Source: Zobellia barbeyronii
GTDB lineage: Bacteria > Bacteroidota > Bacteroidia > Flavobacteriales > Flavobacteriaceae
DNA: 64,000 nucleotides
Assembly: GCF_018603515.1 (NCBI RefSeq)
Contig: NZ_JACATN010000003.1
Span: 310,001 to 374,000 of the forward strand
Direction: 5' to 3'
Shown here: one piece after another, positions 56,495 through 64,000 of the stretch
How positions within the stretch are numbered: position 1 is the first letter of the stretch
Layout of the letters: each line of letters opens with the position of its first letter
Notes under the pieces: model-generated
The model's database searches: none
Told to the model about the DNA's origin: nothing
What the model saw: only the letters and a program-made list of their open reading frames with translations
Position numbers and translations under genes: made by a program

Positions 56495-56628
56495 AACAAG
56501 CCGAGATCAATTTTTTCAAGAACTTCTTTTCTCAATATTTGACTCGGCTTGTTCTGGTAAATAGCGCAAATAACTTGCGCTACACTTGCTTAGAGAGATT
56601 AAATCCCCACAATCTTTATATCTCTAAG
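56495..56628 (-). terminator. Three successive hairpins between two minus-strand genes
   Basis: CTTAGAGA/TCTCTAAG (56589-56628), TAGCGCAA/TTGCGCTA (56562-56582) and AACAAGCCGAG/CTCGGCTTGTT (56495-56553, long loop). The last is followed on the minus strand by a TTTATTTTT run, so it works as a terminator; the first two may be a structured 3' end or a small RNA. Confidence 0.6.
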
Positions 56629-56636
56629 CTAAAAAG

Positions 56637-57044
56637 TTAAAGACTTTTTACATACCCGAAAACCATCTTTTTGAACTGACGAAAGTTATTTGTAAAACCT
56701 TCCATCCTTTGTTTAAGTTGGCGGTGTTTATCTCTATAGTCGGCATCGGCCAAACCTTTTTCACCTAATTCTAAACGAGACAGTAATTTTTCATGTTCTA
56801 TTATATCATTCTCTAAATAATCGAACAATTCTTTATGTACGGTATCTAGATTTTCAAGAATTTGGCCGTAGGCTGTTTGTGCAGCATCATTGGTCTTTCT
56901 TTTCTCTATTAAATCAGCAAAAAATCTAGTCTCGTCTTTATAAAAGGCAATGTTGCTCAACCATTCCTCACTTTCAAAATGAAGAACGTCTAACCCGGCA
57001 CCTATTAATAATTCCGTTTTTGGATTCAACGTTTCTGTTTTCAT
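56637..57044 (-). CDS. Small helical protein, W-x5-F[YW]KD family (member C)
   Basis: A 135-residue charged helical protein. EEWLSNIAFYKDETRFFADL gives the family motif shared with 41370-41801 and 46349-46735. The C-terminal FRQFKKMVFGYVKSL corresponds to the end of member B. Coiled-coil character between residues 55 and 120. Follows the sigma-like gene by 86 bp and probably depends on its operator-controlled promoter. Name not known. Confidence 0.7.
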   Translation of the reverse strand: MKTETLNPKTELLIGAGLDVLHFESEEWLSNIAFYKDETRFFADLIEKRKTNDAAQTAYGQILENLDTVHKELFDYLENDIIEHEKLLSRLELGEKGLADADYRDKHRQLKQRMEGFTNNFRQFKKMVFGYVKSL

Positions 57045-57130
57045 AATGTACTATTTAAATTTGTTGTTTTATAAATTACCTGGCTCAACTGAGCTGGGAT
57101 TTTATAGCTATTTGATAGTAACGTATCAAT

Positions 57131-57901
57131 TTATTTTTCTATCTCATACCTATTGAAAAAACTAGCTTCAAGGCTCTTACGGGCATTATCTAAAAGCACT
57201 TTTACCTCGCCTATACTTTGATTACGGATCATGGCTATTTGACTAATAGAAAATTCATATTCCGTAGCTAATTCAAACACGGTACGCATTGGCTTTGGCA
57301 AATAATGCAAGACCATGGCCGCATGTTTTTTGATACTCTCTTTATCCAAATCCTTATCAATTTTATCCATCAGTTCTTTTTTATCGTCTTCGATAAAAAC
57401 ATGGTTTAATATGTAATCATTCTTTGGGTATGACATATCATCTAGCTCATCTATCATAACTAAATCGCCACCACCATCTGTACTAAATTTTTCTTCCATC
57501 TCATCCCATTCCGGACGGGAATAATCATCAATATTTTTCAAAAAATAATCATCAAAGTCTTCATCTAGTATGGTGTTCTCTAAAAGTTCATCTGCTTTTT
57601 TAAACAACCAAGGATGCAAATCATCTTCACTTCTAACCTCTTCAAAATGATCAAAGACTACAATAAAGAGCTGATCAATAAAATCATCTACCTTATATTT
57701 TCCTTTTGGAAGGTTTCCTTTAGTTAGTGCAGTTGCCAATCTTTTGGTAACGTAATGTTTTACCTGACTTAAGTCTTTCAATAATAAATTATTGAATAAG
57801 GACTTATCACCCTCCTTTTTAAAGTGTTTTAAATCTGAAAACGTACTTGCTACAAATACATTAAATTCCTTTTTACTTTCATAATATTCAAGAGTGTCCA
57901 T
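57131..57901 (-). CDS. Divergent sigma-70-like (ECF-type) factor
   Basis: A 256-residue protein. Residues 45-110 resemble sigma region 2 (VDDFIDQLFIVVFDHFEEV, then HPWLFKKADELLEN), and residues 190-248 resemble region 4 with a helix-turn-helix (VLHYLPKPMRTVFELATEYEFSISQIAMIRNQSIGEVKV by its LPKPMRTVFEL and ISQIAMI motifs). The 80-residue acidic link between them is much longer than in ordinary ECF factors. No anti-sigma gene is adjacent. I take it as a regulatory sigma-like protein; promoter recognition is unproven. Confidence 0.65.
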   Translation of the reverse strand: MDTLEYYESKKEFNVFVASTFSDLKHFKKEGDKSLFNNLLLKDLSQVKHYVTKRLATALTKGNLPKGKYKVDDFIDQLFIVVFDHFEEVRSEDDLHPWLFKKADELLENTILDEDFDDYFLKNIDDYSRPEWDEMEEKFSTDGGGDLVMIDELDDMSYPKNDYILNHVFIEDDKKELMDKIDKDLDKESIKKHAAMVLHYLPKPMRTVFELATEYEFSISQIAMIRNQSIGEVKVLLDNARKSLEASFFNRYEIEK

Positions 57902-57929
57902 GTTGTTTGCTTTAAATTATAATACGATA

Positions 57930-57972
57930 TAAAAATGCGTACATATGAGGTAGATTACTATGACCTAGGTCA
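57930..57972 (-). promoter_or_regulatory. TGAY-N4-RTCA operator and -7 element of the sigma-like gene
   Basis: The perfect palindrome TGACCTAGGTCA (57961-57972) has its centre 33.5 bp before TTTA of the minus-strand CATTTTTA (57937-57930), a weaker -7 match. Predicted start near 57925, 24 nt before the ATG. Confidence 0.75.
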
Positions 57973-58071
57973 GCCGTTCCAAAATAAAACCGATTTAGAC
58001 CTTAAGATTTCCTCTGAAAAATCTAATCAATAAACAGCCGTACTAACTTCTTATAATGCTACGTATATTTG

Positions 58072-58578
58072 TTAATTACCCAATTTATCTTCCAGTTGAT
58101 TTCCTAATTGATTCTCCAATTTCTGAATATCAGAAAGGTTTCCTCTGGCAACCAGTAAATACGTTTTATCTTTTAATTTACTAATGCTAGCAATAGCATC
58201 TTTTTCAGTTATACCAAAACCCCTCAATATTCCATATGGGCCTCCAGAAAGTTCTCCTATACCCCTCTTTCCTACAGAATTAAGAAATGTCTCAACCAAG
58301 AACCCAGCTACAAATAAGCGTCCTAACTCAGCATTATAAAAAGTGTCAAAAGCGGTAGTAGTACCCAGTAACTCCTTAAAGAAAGGGCTTAATTGGTTTT
58401 CTATAGTTGTTAACTCTTTACTCTCATTTATATACTCTTCTCCAAGATTTCCGATTACCGATACGGCCATTTTATCAAAATTTGTTTGGCGGACGGTTTT
58501 TAAAGCATTTTCCAAATCCGAAACCAGTTCGTACGGTTTTAGAAAAATCTGTTTTTGTTCTGTTTTTGACATGTCCAT
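58072..58578 (-). CDS. YflT-like general stress protein
   Basis: A 168-residue protein related to 13392-13916: an N-terminal helix then FDKMAVSVIGNLGEE (against FDMKKLSIVGKDYHEE), a Gly-rich loop (GGPYGILRGFGITEKD against GALFGIGIPKD), and a closing strand LLVARG (FLVIANG). The hydrophobic middle is less marked than in the paralog. The start may also be the second ATG at 58572. A stress role is inferred. Controlled by the divergent operator at 58660-58671. Confidence 0.65.
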   Translation of the reverse strand: MDMSKTEQKQIFLKPYELVSDLENALKTVRQTNFDKMAVSVIGNLGEEYINESKELTTIENQLSPFFKELLGTTTAFDTFYNAELGRLFVAGFLVETFLNSVGKRGIGELSGGPYGILRGFGITEKDAIASISKLKDKTYLLVARGNLSDIQKLENQLGNQLEDKLGN

Positions 58579-58628
58579 TTTAATAAAAATTTAGAGATTG
58601 CTGTGTTTGGTCGGGGCGTTCTCTAGGG

Positions 58629-58671
58629 TAAAATTACAAGTAGATATTTTTAATACTACTGACCTAAGTCA
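58629..58671 (-). promoter_or_regulatory. Shared operator, minus-strand promoter of the YflT-like gene
   Basis: TGACCTAAGTCA (58660-58671) has its centre 33.5 bp before TTTA of the minus-strand TAATTTTA (58636-58629). The same palindrome serves the plus strand. Confidence 0.75.
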
Positions 58672-58702
58672 TGAAGACAAAAAATTAACTTAGTTAAATT
58701 TG
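58660..58702 (+). promoter_or_regulatory. Shared operator, plus-strand promoter of the YtxH operon
   Basis: The same palindrome's centre is also 33.5 bp before TTTG of TAAATTTG (58695-58702). One site thus sits at the class II distance from both divergent -7 elements. Predicted start near 58707. Confidence 0.8.
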
Positions 58703-58737
58703 TTGTACAGATTTAATACTAATTAAAAATTTATATC

Positions 58738-59067
58738 ATGGCAAACGATAGTGGAAATGTACTTCTAGCATTATTCACGGGAGCAGCAATTGGTGCAGGC
58801 TTCGGAATATTATATGCTCCTGAAAAAGGAGCTGAAACAAGGCATAAAATCAAAGACAGAGCTTTGGAAGCCAAACATGATCTTTCTGATCGCGTAACAC
58901 ACGCCAAAGATGAGTTGACTAAAACAGCCAACGAAAAGAAGGAAGATTTTGAACGTAAATTAGATGAGACCATTAGCCATATGAGCTACAAAGCAGATGA
59001 TATTATTGCTACTTTGGAACGCAAATTGGAAGAGCTTAAAAAGCAAAACGCACAACTACACAAATAA
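58738..59067 (+). CDS. YtxH-domain protein
   Basis: A 109-residue protein. The N-terminal hydrophobic segment with FTGAAIGAGFGILYAPEKGAETR is the YtxH signature (membrane-associated), and a long coiled coil with repeated Lys/Glu/Asp follows (40-105). YtxH is linked to general stress in Gram-positives. It is the first of three tightly linked small genes. Confidence 0.88.
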   Translation: MANDSGNVLLALFTGAAIGAGFGILYAPEKGAETRHKIKDRALEAKHDLSDRVTHAKDELTKTANEKKEDFERKLDETISHMSYKADDIIATLERKLEELKKQNAQLHK

Positions 59068-59073
59068 TGCATT

Positions 59074-59424
59074 ATGGCATTTGAAACATTAAAAAAAGAC
59101 CTCGTTGATGTAGATACAGATATGAGGTCTTATCTTGAAACTAGCGAAGAATATTATAAACTAAAGGTTTTTAAAGTTCTAATGGGTACTGTTACGACAA
59201 TAACGCAGTCCCTGTTCATTGGAGCTGTAGTATTTCTTGCGCTATTCATGCTATCTATTGGAGTGTCTATTGCTCTTAATGAGGCTATGGGTAACTTCTA
59301 TTCCGGGTTTTTAATTGTTGGTGCTTTCTATATTCTAGTTGCCATTTGCAGCTATGTTTTTAAAAATGTTCTCCACAGACCTTTATTACAAAAATTTTCG
59401 AAACATTATTTCAATAGACCATGA
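59074..59424 (+). CDS. Holin-superfamily-III-like small membrane protein
   Basis: A 116-residue protein with two predicted membrane helices (about 42-65 and 76-95) after a charged amphipathic N-terminus, and a basic C-terminus. The layout resembles the phage-holin-3_6 family often found next to YtxH genes in Flavobacteria; it is not evidence of phage. Overlaps the next gene by 4 bp. Confidence 0.7.
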   Translation: MAFETLKKDLVDVDTDMRSYLETSEEYYKLKVFKVLMGTVTTITQSLFIGAVVFLALFMLSIGVSIALNEAMGNFYSGFLIVGAFYILVAICSYVFKNVLHRPLLQKFSKHYFNRP

Positions 59425-59651
59425 CAAAAAAATATAGCTCATTTTCTGAAATAGATAACGATTTAAAAATCTTAAAGCTTAAGCAAGAAATTGCCAAAGA
59501 AAATTTGAAGCTTGATCTTAAAAGCACAAAAAGTCATTTAAGTCCTGTACAAATGGTAAGTACCACAAGTTTTGGTGTTAAACAATTAGCGGTAGATTTT
59601 GCTTTGAGCAAAGGGTTGGATTGGCTTCATAGGTTACGACGCAAACCATAG
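59421..59651 (+). CDS. Small conserved protein of the YtxH cluster
   Basis: A 76-residue protein: a charged helix (LKILKLKQEIAKENLKLD) followed by a hydrophobic helix (SFGVKQLAVDFALSKGLDWL) and a basic end (HRLRRKP). Similar small genes accompany YtxH and holin-like genes in Flavobacteria. Function unknown. It converges on the response regulator gene; only 20 bp separate the stops and no terminator is visible. Confidence 0.65.
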   Translation: MTKKYSSFSEIDNDLKILKLKQEIAKENLKLDLKSTKSHLSPVQMVSTTSFGVKQLAVDFALSKGLDWLHRLRRKP

Positions 59652-59671
59652 CTCAAAACAACCTCTGCATA

Positions 59672-60739
59672 CTACCCAAAATCTGCAACTTGCTGTAATT
59701 GTTTTTTATCCGAAAGGATAATTCTACGGGATTCACCCAGTTCTATCAATCCCTTATCCTTAAAACTTGAAAGTACACGTATTGCGGTCTCGGTAGCTGT
59801 ACCTATTAAACCTGCAAAATCTTCCCTAGAAATACTAATACCCAAATGAGCATCTTTAATCAGCCCTTTGTCATATAATTCCAAAAGAGCTGTAGCTGCT
59901 CTTTTCCGAACCGAATCAAAAGCCATACCCATTAGCTGTTCTCTCATGTGCAACACATCATTAGAGACCATACCAATAAACTTATGTGATACTTCTTTAT
60001 TATTGAATAAAAGTTGCGTGAAATCATTTTTAGGAATAGAGCATATCTCACAATTAGTGAGTGCTACGGCCGTTTCTGTATATAAACCCGAATTACCCAA
60101 AACACATAGCTGGCCTATAAAATCTCCGGCTTTAAACATACCTGTAACATACTCCTTGCCATTTTCATTGTGCTTGTATGTTTTAACTTCCCCACTGTGA
60201 ATAAAATATAGATTATGAGCAGAACTATCTTCCGAAAAAATCTCTTCTTTTGCTTTGTATTTGCTCAGTTCTCTATCTTCAGAAAGGTCTTTTAAGTTTT
60301 GATATTTTGAGGCTTCTTGAATAAATTCATTGAGGCCTTGAACACTTCTCGAAAATTCCTTCCGTAAAAAAGAACTCTTTTTAAGCCTAGCCTCTATGGC
60401 CTCAATTAAATCTTCTGCTTCAAAAGGCTTGGTCAAGTAGTCATCTGCTCCCATGGTCATTCCCTTACGGAAATCTGCCTTTTCAGATTTAGCGGTTAGA
60501 AAAATAAACGGAATACTGGCAGTAGCTTGATCCTCACTTAATTGCTCATAAACACCGTAACCATCTAATTCTGGCATCATTATATCGCAGAGAATAATAT
60601 CTGGCGTAAATGATCTTGCTTTTTCAACACCAATCTTACCGTTTTCTGCAGTAGTCACTTCATAATTCTCAAGTTCCAGAATTTCCGCGGTCATTTCGCG
60701 TACATCTAGATTGTCTTCAATAAGTAGTATTTTTTTCAT
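59672..60739 (-). CDS. Response regulator with receiver, cNMP-binding and Crp-type HTH domains
   Basis: A 355-residue protein. The receiver domain (1-120) has the phosphoacceptor D52 in ILCDIMMPELDG, T82 and K104 (TKPFE). A cNMP-binding-like domain (about 150-260: FIHSGEVKTY, GDFIGQL) and a winged HTH (about 275-345) follow. The recognition helix reads ATETAIRVL: E317 and R321 match E209 and R213 of E. coli Fnr, the pair that contacts TGA-type half-sites. So the TGAY-N4-RTCA sites of this window fit its expected DNA preference. The 3' end of the kinase gene overlaps its start by 23 bp. It is the candidate master activator of the island. Confidence 0.9.
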   Translation of the reverse strand: MKKILLIEDNLDVREMTAEILELENYEVTTAENGKIGVEKARSFTPDIILCDIMMPELDGYGVYEQLSEDQATASIPFIFLTAKSEKADFRKGMTMGADDYLTKPFEAEDLIEAIEARLKKSSFLRKEFSRSVQGLNEFIQEASKYQNLKDLSEDRELSKYKAKEEIFSEDSSAHNLYFIHSGEVKTYKHNENGKEYVTGMFKAGDFIGQLCVLGNSGLYTETAVALTNCEICSIPKNDFTQLLFNNKEVSHKFIGMVSNDVLHMREQLMGMAFDSVRKRAATALLELYDKGLIKDAHLGISISREDFAGLIGTATETAIRVLSSFKDKGLIELGESRRIILSDKKQLQQVADFG

Positions 60740-63700
60740 TTTTCAATAGATTTAAGGGGAGTTCTATAGTAAAAGTTGTGCCTTGGTCAAGATTACTCTT
60801 AAAGGTAATATTTCCTTTCATTAAAAGAACATATTGCCTTACGATGTTCAACCCCAAACCGGTACCCTCATAATTAGCCGCATTTTTAGCTCTATAAAAA
60901 CGCTGAAATAAATGAACTTGGTCTTCGGTAGGTATGCCAATACCTTGATCCGTAATTTCAATAAAAAGATTAGTTTTCTTAGTATCAATTTTCAGGGATA
61001 TTTTTTTGTTCTCTTGTGAATATTTAATGGCGTTAGACAACAAATTATATACAATGTGCCTTAATAGTTTAGGATCAAGCTGCACTTCTATATTAGACTG
61101 GCTATTTATAATCTCAATTATTTGACCTGTTTTTTTGACTCCCTGTATCTCCTCTACCAAAGATTCTAAAAATTCAACCAAATCAAATAAAGTAGGTTGT
61201 GATATAACTTTTCCTTCTTCCAACTTACTCAATGATAGAAAGTCATTCAATATTCCCACTAAATTCTTAACACTGACTTTTATCTTACTTATATACTTTA
61301 TTCTTTTTTCTTCTTGACCAACTTCATTCTGCCTTTCAATAAGATTTGTAGCAGAAAGTATGGTGCTTAATGGAGTTCTAAACTCGTGTGAGGCCATTGA
61401 AATAAAACGAGATTTCAATTCGTTTAACTCTTTTTCTTTTTCTAGCGTATTCCTTATCTCAACTTCTACCCTTTTCTGATCAGAAATATTGTTGTAAACC
61501 AGTAATGCCCTTGTTACCAAATGATCTTCATTAAATAAAGGGGTTGTATTTACCAAATAAGATGTGTTCTCTACTTTTACTTCAAAAGAACAGTGCTCGC
61601 CTTTTAATGTTTTCTGAACATTTTCCTTAACCTTTTTCTTTAGCTGAATTGGTACATTACTTAACTCATCTATTCTTTTTCCAACTTGTATGGCTTCTCT
61701 AAACCCAACAGCATCTAGGTCTTCTCCTTCAATAAATACCACAGACAGATTCAAATCTACTACGCCTACAAAACCCCTTGGGAAATTTTTAAAAATGGTT
61801 TCCAACAATTTTTGACTGTCTATCGCACTATTCTCGGCAGTTTTTGTAATCTGAATCTGGTCCTCAAGACTTAAATTAGACTCTACCAATTTCTGAACCA
61901 TATCCTTTAACTCCACCGTCCGATCGGCTACCTTACTTTCTAATGCTCCCGCATAAGCAGCCAATTCTTCCCTACTATTTTTTAAGGCAACGCCTTCATT
62001 GTGTTGGTCAATAGCCACACTTGTAGCCTGCGTTATATTGTAGATGATTTCTTTTTCTGTATCTAGAGGTTTTCTTGAAACGGGAAAATAAATAGCAAAG
62101 GTTCCCAACAGTTCCTTATTAGATGAAAATATAGGAAATGACCAACAAGCTTTAATGTTGTCTTTCAACGCCAATTCTCTGAAAGCTTCCCACAACGGAT
62201 CATTAAACGTATCTGAAACAATTACCTCTTCTTTTAAATATGCGGTTGTACCAGAAGATCCATTTCCTGGCCCCACAAACATATTTTCTATAGCTTTCGT
62301 ATAGATTTCGGACAGGTTTGGAGCTGCCAATATCTCTAATTTTCTAGATAATTTATCTAACAAAAGAATAGAACCTTGGCAGTTAGGAATTGCCGTTTCT
62401 ATAGTCTCAATAATCTTATATGCTATACTTTTTAATGGTTCATGCTGAATAATCATATCCATAACATGAGACTGTCCTATTTTAAAGAACTCATTAATCT
62501 TGTGAGTGGTAACATCATTTTGTACTCCTACAAAATGAGTCATTATTTTTTTGCTGTTATATATAGGCGTAATACTGATGTCATTCCAGAATAAAGAGCC
62601 ATCTTTTCTGTAGTTACGCAAAACCACGCGGCATGCTTCTCCTTTTTCAATGGCAACAGACATTATTTTAATCTCAATTTGCTCCTTATCTTCATCTTGT
62701 AAGAAACGGCAATTTTTACCCATGAAATCTACCTTCTCATACCCTGTTATTCTGGTAAAAGCTTCATTACCATATATAATAGGAAAATCTGGCTTTTGGG
62801 TATCGCAAATAATAATTCCGCTAGCCGTGGCACCCAATGCACGATTACGGACATACAAAATATCTTCTATTGCCCTCTCTTGCGTGATATCTCTAATGAT
62901 GGTCAAAAGCTTATTCTTGCCCATAGGAACAATCCTACCTTCATAAAACTGCCGTCCGTTTTCTCCATCAAAATCATACTCTACAAACTGAAGTTCTCCT
63001 GTTTCAATAGTTTTATCCATTCCCTTACGTACAGCCTCAGCAATATGAGCAGGTAACAATTCATTTATATTCCCGCCTATTAAACCATCTGGTGGAGCAA
63101 AAAGTTTTTCGGGCTCTGGTGTATAGCTATCCAGAAATTTACCTTTATAATCTAGAATAAACGTCATGTCCGGCAATGCGTTTAACAAAGCCTTGTTCTT
63201 AGCTAAATTTTCTTCTAGCCGCTGTTCTATTTCTTTTTGTTCCGTTATATCTTGTATCGTCCCAAACCATTCTAAAGGTTCTCCCATAGCATCATAAGAT
63301 GCTCTACCATGAGCCGTGATATGTCTTACCGTACCATCTGCTCTTACTATTCTTACATTATTTGAAAAAGCCGTGCCGTTTTCAATTGCAAAATCTACAG
63401 ATTCTTTAGTCTCTTGCCGTTCATCTGGGTGAATAAAGTTAAAGGCAGTTTCATTAGTAAGTTGCTCATCACCAGGTGGCAGACCACATATTCTATAAAA
63501 CTCATCAGACCAATTTCTTTCACCTGTCTTCAGATTCCAGAACCAACTACCAACATGAGCCAGACTTTGAGCCTCGTTCATTTTTTCTGTATTGATAGCT
63601 GCTTTTTTCTGAGCTAATAATCGTTCTGTAATATCTATTACAAACGCTACAACTAAATGCTCATCCTTTATATCTGTTGGGCTTAGACTTATTTCTACTG

Positions 63701-63995
63701 GAATTTGCACTCCATCTTTTCTAAGTCCCCATAAATCTTCCCCTTTACCCATAGCCCTACTTGAGGGAGATTTCGCAAAACCTTTTCTATGATTTTCATG
63801 AGATTTTTCAAATTGATGCGGGATAAGGTTTTCCACTTTTTTACCCACTAACTCGCCTAGTTCGTAGCCGAACATTTTTTCAACAGAAGGGTTCGCCTTG
63901 ATAATTTGGCCTTGCTCATCTACTACCAAAATACCTTCTACCGAGGATTGAAATATACCCTTGAAGAGTTCGCTATCGTTAAGTTTTTCTACCAT
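60717..63995 (-). CDS. Multi-PAS/LOV-GAF hybrid sensor histidine kinase
   Basis: A 1092-residue soluble kinase with no membrane helix. Domains in order: PAS (10-125), PAS (140-252), PAS-like (265-372), LOV (about 385-497), GAF (510-665), coiled coil (670-725), PAS-like (728-845), HisKA (858-925, phosphohistidine H870 in MASHEFRTPLS) and HATPase (970-1085, N boxes NLLSN, DQGIGIP, GTGLGLNI). The LOV domain shows GKNCRFLQ with the flavin-adduct cysteine C429 (codon 62709-62711), then NYRKDG, FWND and GVQNDVT, all flavin-contacting in known LOV photoreceptors. It should sense blue light plus other cues. Its start at 63995 is 5 bp from the window edge and could be slightly longer. It pairs with the overlapping response regulator. 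Confidence 0.9.
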   Translation of the reverse strand: MVEKLNDSELFKGIFQSSVEGILVVDEQGQIIKANPSVEKMFGYELGELVGKKVENLIPHQFEKSHENHRKGFAKSPSSRAMGKGEDLWGLRKDGVQIPVEISLSPTDIKDEHLVVAFVIDITERLLAQKKAAINTEKMNEAQSLAHVGSWFWNLKTGERNWSDEFYRICGLPPGDEQLTNETAFNFIHPDERQETKESVDFAIENGTAFSNNVRIVRADGTVRHITAHGRASYDAMGEPLEWFGTIQDITEQKEIEQRLEENLAKNKALLNALPDMTFILDYKGKFLDSYTPEPEKLFAPPDGLIGGNINELLPAHIAEAVRKGMDKTIETGELQFVEYDFDGENGRQFYEGRIVPMGKNKLLTIIRDITQERAIEDILYVRNRALGATASGIIICDTQKPDFPIIYGNEAFTRITGYEKVDFMGKNCRFLQDEDKEQIEIKIMSVAIEKGEACRVVLRNYRKDGSLFWNDISITPIYNSKKIMTHFVGVQNDVTTHKINEFFKIGQSHVMDMIIQHEPLKSIAYKIIETIETAIPNCQGSILLLDKLSRKLEILAAPNLSEIYTKAIENMFVGPGNGSSGTTAYLKEEVIVSDTFNDPLWEAFRELALKDNIKACWSFPIFSSNKELLGTFAIYFPVSRKPLDTEKEIIYNITQATSVAIDQHNEGVALKNSREELAAYAGALESKVADRTVELKDMVQKLVESNLSLEDQIQITKTAENSAIDSQKLLETIFKNFPRGFVGVVDLNLSVVFIEGEDLDAVGFREAIQVGKRIDELSNVPIQLKKKVKENVQKTLKGEHCSFEVKVENTSYLVNTTPLFNEDHLVTRALLVYNNISDQKRVEVEIRNTLEKEKELNELKSRFISMASHEFRTPLSTILSATNLIERQNEVGQEEKRIKYISKIKVSVKNLVGILNDFLSLSKLEEGKVISQPTLFDLVEFLESLVEEIQGVKKTGQIIEIINSQSNIEVQLDPKLLRHIVYNLLSNAIKYSQENKKISLKIDTKKTNLFIEITDQGIGIPTEDQVHLFQRFYRAKNAANYEGTGLGLNIVRQYVLLMKGNITFKSNLDQGTTFTIELPLNLLKNEKNTTY

Positions 63996-64000
63996 ATACG

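Noticed and set aside
57112-57129. Palindrome TTGATA-N6-TATCAA after the sigma-like gene
   Set aside because: The TGA and TCA halves are 12 bp apart rather than 6, and no -7 element lies at the expected distance, so I did not count it in the regulon.
59074-59424. Holin-like gene as evidence of a prophage
   Set aside because: It sits in a YtxH gene trio with no phage genes around; such holin-like proteins are chromosomal in Flavobacteria.

Overview
The window looks like chromosomal DNA of a marine Flavobacteriaceae-type member of the Bacteroidota. The evidence is AT-rich intergenic DNA, near-absent Shine-Dalgarno sequences, -7 elements of the Bacteroidota type (TAnnTTTG), and protein families typical of that group: YHYH lipoproteins, EF-hand lipoproteins, MgtC/DUF4010 proteins and a Bacteroidota-style YtxH/holin-like/small-protein trio. 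No tRNA, rRNA, CRISPR array or complete mobile element was seen.

Layout. 1-0.8 kb: the 3' part of a HEPN-like gene. 0.9-4.1 kb (minus): a sulfide/persulfide detoxification cluster (Crp/Fnr regulator, DUF2892 membrane protein, HMA protein, rhodanese, persulfide dioxygenase-rhodanese fusion). 4.5-8.6 kb (plus): a three-gene cassette (EF-hand lipoprotein, YHYH lipoprotein, anchored exported protein) present twice in tandem. 8.7-59.7 kb: a long stress/energy island. It holds UspA proteins, a cytoplasmic GH15 glucoamylase, YflT-like stress proteins, a ClC transporter, an MCE/Mla lipid-transport set, enolase, a TolC-HlyD-ABC exporter, a complete nine-gene Na+-type N-ATPase operon (atpDCQRBEFAG), a divergent operon ppsA-ldhA-gpmA-pfkB-fbaB-glk, FtsH, an ABC1 kinase, two oleate hydratases, Dps, a sigma-factor-like protein and a YtxH group. 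59.7-64 kb (minus): a response regulator with a Crp-type DNA-binding domain and its overlapping multi-PAS sensor kinase, which contains a canonical LOV (blue-light) domain.

How it fits together. The main observation is a regulatory code that unites the island. Sixteen palindromes of the form TGAY-N4-RTCA (best form TGACCTAGGTCA) lie upstream of almost every transcription unit between 8.7 and 58.7 kb. In each case the palindrome centre lies exactly 33.5 bp upstream of the TTTG position of the -7 element. This geometry matches a class II Crp/Fnr activator site at about -41.5. The half-site and spacing suit a Crp/Fnr-family protein with the E-xxx-R recognition helix, as seen in the REC-cNMP-HTH regulator at 59.7-60.7 kb. 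My inference is that a LOV kinase/REC-Crp pair controls a survival programme: internal glucan to glucose, glycolysis by paralogous enzymes, D-lactate fermentation, an ATP-driven Na+ pump, proteostasis, iron and DNA protection, and envelope remodelling. The persulfide cluster carries a different palindrome (GTAAC-N4-GTTAC) at the same spacing, so its own Crp/Fnr protein probably controls it.
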